A program made the translations under genes and the position numbers. The notes under the pieces were generated by a model, which saw only the letters and a list, made by a program, of their open reading frames with translations, ran no database searches and was not told the origin of the DNA. From Rhodospirillales bacterium (GTDB lineage: Bacteria > Pseudomonadota > Alphaproteobacteria > UBA9219), in contig JAATFY010000102.1 of the NCBI GenBank assembly GCA_015654915.1, positions 1 to 8,172 on the forward strand: 8,172 bases of DNA, written 5' to 3'. Of the stretch, positions 5,995 to 8,172 are shown piece after piece. How positions within the stretch are numbered: position 1 is the first letter of the stretch; every line of letters begins with the position of its first letter.

Positions 5995-7125
5995 ATGGAA
6001 TACATCAATCTCGGCAAATCGGACTTAAAGGTTTCCCGTCTCTGCCTCGGCTGCATGAGCTATGGCGATCCGAAGAAAGGTACCCTCAGATGGGTGCTTA
6101 ACGAAGAACAGGGACGGCCTTTTATTCGCCGCGCCCTCGATCTTGGCATTAATTTCTTCGATACGGCCAATATGTATTCGGAAGGTGTCAGCGAGGAAAT
6201 CCTCGGCCGCGCCATACGCGACTTCGCCAAACGGGACGAGGTTGTTATCGCCACCAAGGTTTTCTTTCCGATGCCGGACGACCCGAACAGCGGCAACCTG
6301 TCCCGCCGCGCCATCATGAGCGCGATCGACGCCAGCCTGAAACGGCTTGGCACGGATTATGTCGATTTATATCAAATTCACCGCTGGGATTACGCGACGC
6401 CAATTGAAGAAACGCTTGAAGCCTTGCATGACGTGGTCAAAGCCGGAAAAGTCCGGTACATTGGCGCCTCTTCCATGTATGCTTGGCAATTTTCCAAGGC
6501 TCTTTATCTGGCCGACCTGAACGGCTGGACGCGCTTTATTTCCATGCAGAACCACTACAACCTGCTTTACCGCGAGGAAGAGCGCGAGATGCTCGGGCTC
6601 TGTAGCGACGAGGAAATTGCCGTTAATCCTTGGAGTCCCTTGGCGCGGGGACGTCTTGCCCGGCCATGGACCAGCCCGAACCCGACTTTCCGTTTTCAGG
6701 CCGATCAATTCGCCCGGAAGTATTACGGCTCAACGGAAGACGTCGATCGCCGCGTCATCGAGCGTGTTACCGAGATTGCAAAACAACACGGCGCACCGCA
6801 ATCTCAAATTGCCCTGGCATGGCTCTTGAAAAAATCCGTCGTGGCGTCGCCCATTATAGGCGCTACAAAATTACATCATCTTCACGATGCCGTGCAGGCG
6901 CTTACGCTCAAACTTTCGGAGGATGATATACGTGCGCTTGAGGAACTCTATGTTCCGCATCCGATTGCCGGTTTTGACCAGCCGGTTGAGAATAAAAACA
7001 AATATTCAGAAACTCTGGCGACACTCGAGCAACATCATTCTTATATATCGAAAGACAACTGGAACCTCATATCGAAGCCGCTGCCGGAAAGAGATATTCG
7101 TAGAGTAGCCCTGAACGGTCGTTAA
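5995..7125 (+). CDS. Aldo/keto reductase, YajO-like, with extra C-terminal tail
   Basis: This is an NADPH-type aldo/keto reductase with a TIM-barrel fold, expected to act in the cytoplasm. The sequence closely resembles Escherichia coli YajO from the start (LGKSDLKVSRLCLGCM) through R-W-D-Y-A-T-P-I-E-E-T-L-E-A-L, S-P-L-A-R-G-R-L and P-I-I-G-A-T. The catalytic tetrad is complete: D56, Y61, K88, H129. YajO-type enzymes reduce small carbonyl compounds, and YajO has been linked to making 1-deoxyxylulose 5-phosphate; the true substrate here is open. The usual protein ends near P-H-P-x-x-G-F, which is residues 321-327 here. The remaining 48 or so residues (329-376) are hydrophilic and not part of the standard fold. 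The gene starts two bases after regulator 1, with a G-rich ribosome-binding site inside that gene's end, so it is probably controlled by it. It ends one base before the stop of the opposing 130-aa gene, with no terminator between them. Confidence 0.93.
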   Translation: MEYINLGKSDLKVSRLCLGCMSYGDPKKGTLRWVLNEEQGRPFIRRALDLGINFFDTANMYSEGVSEEILGRAIRDFAKRDEVVIATKVFFPMPDDPNSGNLSRRAIMSAIDASLKRLGTDYVDLYQIHRWDYATPIEETLEALHDVVKAGKVRYIGASSMYAWQFSKALYLADLNGWTRFISMQNHYNLLYREEEREMLGLCSDEEIAVNPWSPLARGRLARPWTSPNPTFRFQADQFARKYYGSTEDVDRRVIERVTEIAKQHGAPQSQIALAWLLKKSVVASPIIGATKLHHLHDAVQALTLKLSEDDIRALEELYVPHPIAGFDQPVENKNKYSETLATLEQHHSYISKDNWNLISKPLPERDIRRVALNGR

Positions 7126-7518
7126 TCATCTGCCGTTATTTACCATCTCCTCCGCGCGCCTCACCAATATGTCGGCTTCGTGCTCGGCCTCCCAACTAAG
7201 GTTGCACGTAAGACATTGTTCCAGCGCCGCGATCATCTGACGCATCAACGTCTGGTTCTTTTCATAATCATTGACGGCGCGGGCGATAAAACCGGCGACA
7301 AGTTCGGCATCCACTCCTGCCGTCTCCTTTATCTCGGCGATGATTTCCCGCCGGCCGGTGCCTTCGACATAGGCTTCGATCTCCGAGCGTTCGGCAAAAT
7401 GATTGCACGACCAGGGCGCCAGCGTATGGCGCGGCATGCTGGCGACGACTTTGAACACAGGCGCAGCAGTTTTACGGCGAACGGCTTTGTCTTTTGTCAT
7501 AAAAGCGCCTCTGGCCAT
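7126..7518 (-). CDS. Hypothetical protein, 130 aa
   Basis: I do not recognise this gene. The ATG at 7516-7518 has a strong AAGGAG ribosome-binding site seven bases upstream (7526-7531 on the plus strand), which decides the start; the open frame continues 29 codons further without one. The 130-residue product has a basic N-terminus (K-D-K-A-V-R-R-K, 9-16), no signal peptide or membrane segment, and a probably helical body from about 43 to 125. It holds three cysteines (C38, C102, C105) plus H40 and H113, including a C-L-T-C pair; metal binding is possible but unproven. It diverges from regulator 2 across a 134-bp AT-rich region, the same arrangement as the 142/55-aa pair beside regulator 1, although its sequence shows no convincing similarity to those proteins. 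Its stop directly abuts the reductase stop, tail to tail. Confidence 0.75.
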   Translation of the reverse strand: MARGAFMTKDKAVRRKTAAPVFKVVASMPRHTLAPWSCNHFAERSEIEAYVEGTGRREIIAEIKETAGVDAELVAGFIARAVNDYEKNQTLMRQMIAALEQCLTCNLSWEAEHEADILVRRAEEMVNNGR

Positions 7519-7588
7519 TGCAAATCTCCTTACTGAAAAGTTGCCGAACATCGACTTTATGCAACCGACCTTACAGATTAGATAAATA

Positions 7589-7635
7589 TTGTCAAATACT
7601 TGCATTATATGATATTATTTCGATCATAATATTAT
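7589..7635. promoter_or_regulatory. Divergent promoter and operator-like repeats before regulator 2
   Basis: For the plus strand, TTGTCA (7589-7594) and TATTAT (7613-7618) are spaced 18 bases apart, a good housekeeping-type promoter 35 bases before the ATG of regulator 2. On the minus strand, TTGACA (complement of 7590-7595) nearly coincides with that -35 element, facing the 130-aa gene, but no good -10 element follows. Over the plus -10 region lie a near-identical 10-bp direct repeat, ATGATATTAT (7609-7618) and ATAATATTAT (7626-7635, itself a perfect palindrome), and a TATGAT/ATCATA inverted pair (7608-7613, 7623-7628). Such overlap suggests self-repression by the XRE protein. Confidence 0.45.
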
Positions 7636-7652
7636 AGAATAACCATCACACC

Positions 7653-8172
7653 ATGCTCCAGAAACTCTCCTCCGCTCAACTGCGCAGCGCACGCGGACTC
7701 TTAAACTGGAGTCGCGCCGAACTTTCCGAACGTTCGGGCGTCAGCGAGCCGACCCTTCACCGCATCGAAAATGACTTGAATAAACCGGGAGACCGAACCT
7801 GCGACAAACTTCGCAGCACGCTGGAACAAGCTGGCGTCGAATTTCTCGGAAGCGCCGGTGCGCAGATAAAACGGGATGTTGTTTACGCACTGGAAGGGAT
7901 CGACGGATTCAAAAAACTGATGGATGATGTCTACGCGGCTGCATGTGATACTTCAGCCGCCGACGGCAGCAAGCCGATATGTATTTGCAACGTCGATGAT
8001 CGCCTGTTTATGAAACATCTGGGCGAGTACATGGCGTTCCATGTCCAACGGATGAACGACCTCAAAAAAGTGAGGCTTCGTATTCTGGTGCGCGGCCCGG
8101 AATTTTACGCGATCCCCGGCAGCCGCTATATCGAATACAGGTGGAGCGCAAAGGAAGGAACGGGGAACGTCC
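7653..8172 (+). CDS. XRE-family regulator with C-terminal sensor-like domain (regulator 2), cut by window end
   Basis: The frame opens at the ATG of 7653 and stays open to the right edge, giving 173 codons with no stop. Residues 10-65 are an XRE-type helix-turn-helix (L-R-S-A-R-G-L-L-N-W, then L-S-E-R-S-G-V-S-E-P-T-L-H-R-I-E) followed by A-G-V-E-F-L. The rest aligns with regulator 1: a V-x-x-L-E-G-I-D-G-F-K-K segment matches its V-L-N-G-K-E-G-V-E-K, an H-V-Q-R-M pairs with H-R-E-R-M, R-I-L-V-R-G pairs with R-V-I-L-Q-E, and Y159-I-E-Y-R-W-S165-A-K-E pairs with Y-V-D-Y-R-W-S-S-R-E. The two are paralogs with the same domain order, although clearly diverged. The final glycine-aspartate strand and tryptophan helix should lie just beyond the window. 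No obvious ribosome-binding site precedes the ATG. It is divergent from the 130-aa gene and probably shares its control region. Confidence 0.88.
   Translation, partial: MLQKLSSAQLRSARGLLNWSRAELSERSGVSEPTLHRIENDLNKPGDRTCDKLRSTLEQAGVEFLGSAGAQIKRDVVYALEGIDGFKKLMDDVYAAACDTSAADGSKPICICNVDDRLFMKHLGEYMAFHVQRMNDLKKVRLRILVRGPEFYAIPGSRYIEYRWSAKEGTGNV

Noticed and set aside
1..8172. CRISPR array, insertion sequence or integrase
   Set aside because: No regularly spaced direct repeats, transposase-like protein or terminal inverted repeats with target duplications were seen in the window.

Overview
The window looks like a chromosomal segment of a GC-rich alphaproteobacterium. The genus cannot be named from the sequence. 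The main clues are a tilS 3' end with alphaproteobacterial motifs and a compact mreC-mreD-mrdA block whose MreD and PBP2 sequences read like that class. The left half (1-4386) is core housekeeping DNA. The right half (4387-8172) is accessory in character, with AT-rich promoter regions, small unrecognised genes and two paralogous regulators.

Layout: the 3' part of tilS (tRNA(Ile)-lysidine synthase) ends at 844. A 288-bp gap follows that is packed with hairpins and looks like an intergenic repeat element; it ends in a possible promoter for mreC. mreC, mreD and mrdA then form a tight operon, with a 1-base overlap followed by a 3-base gap. They encode cell-elongation (Rod) proteins. Neither mreB nor rodA, the usual flanking members, lies in the window. 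An inverted repeat (4385-4451) separates mrdA from two small minus-strand genes of unknown function (142 and 55 aa).

Those two genes diverge from an XRE-type regulator with a C-terminal sensor-like domain (regulator 1). Its stop codon is two bases before a YajO-like aldo/keto reductase gene, so the two are almost certainly co-transcribed. The reductase carries an unusual C-terminal tail of about 48 residues. It abuts, tail to tail and with no gap, a third unknown minus-strand gene (130 aa). That gene in turn diverges from a second XRE-plus-sensor regulator (regulator 2), which runs off the right edge.

The most interesting point is the repeated arrangement: small unknown gene(s) on the minus strand, an AT-rich operator-like region, then a divergent XRE regulator carrying the same C-terminal domain with a Y-[VI]-[DE]-Y-R-W-S motif. 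The regulators are clear paralogs. The small genes beside them are not obviously related to each other. The likely reading is two copies of a ligand- or stress-responsive one-component regulator, one of them controlling an oxidoreductase. The ligand and the roles of the small proteins are unknown.
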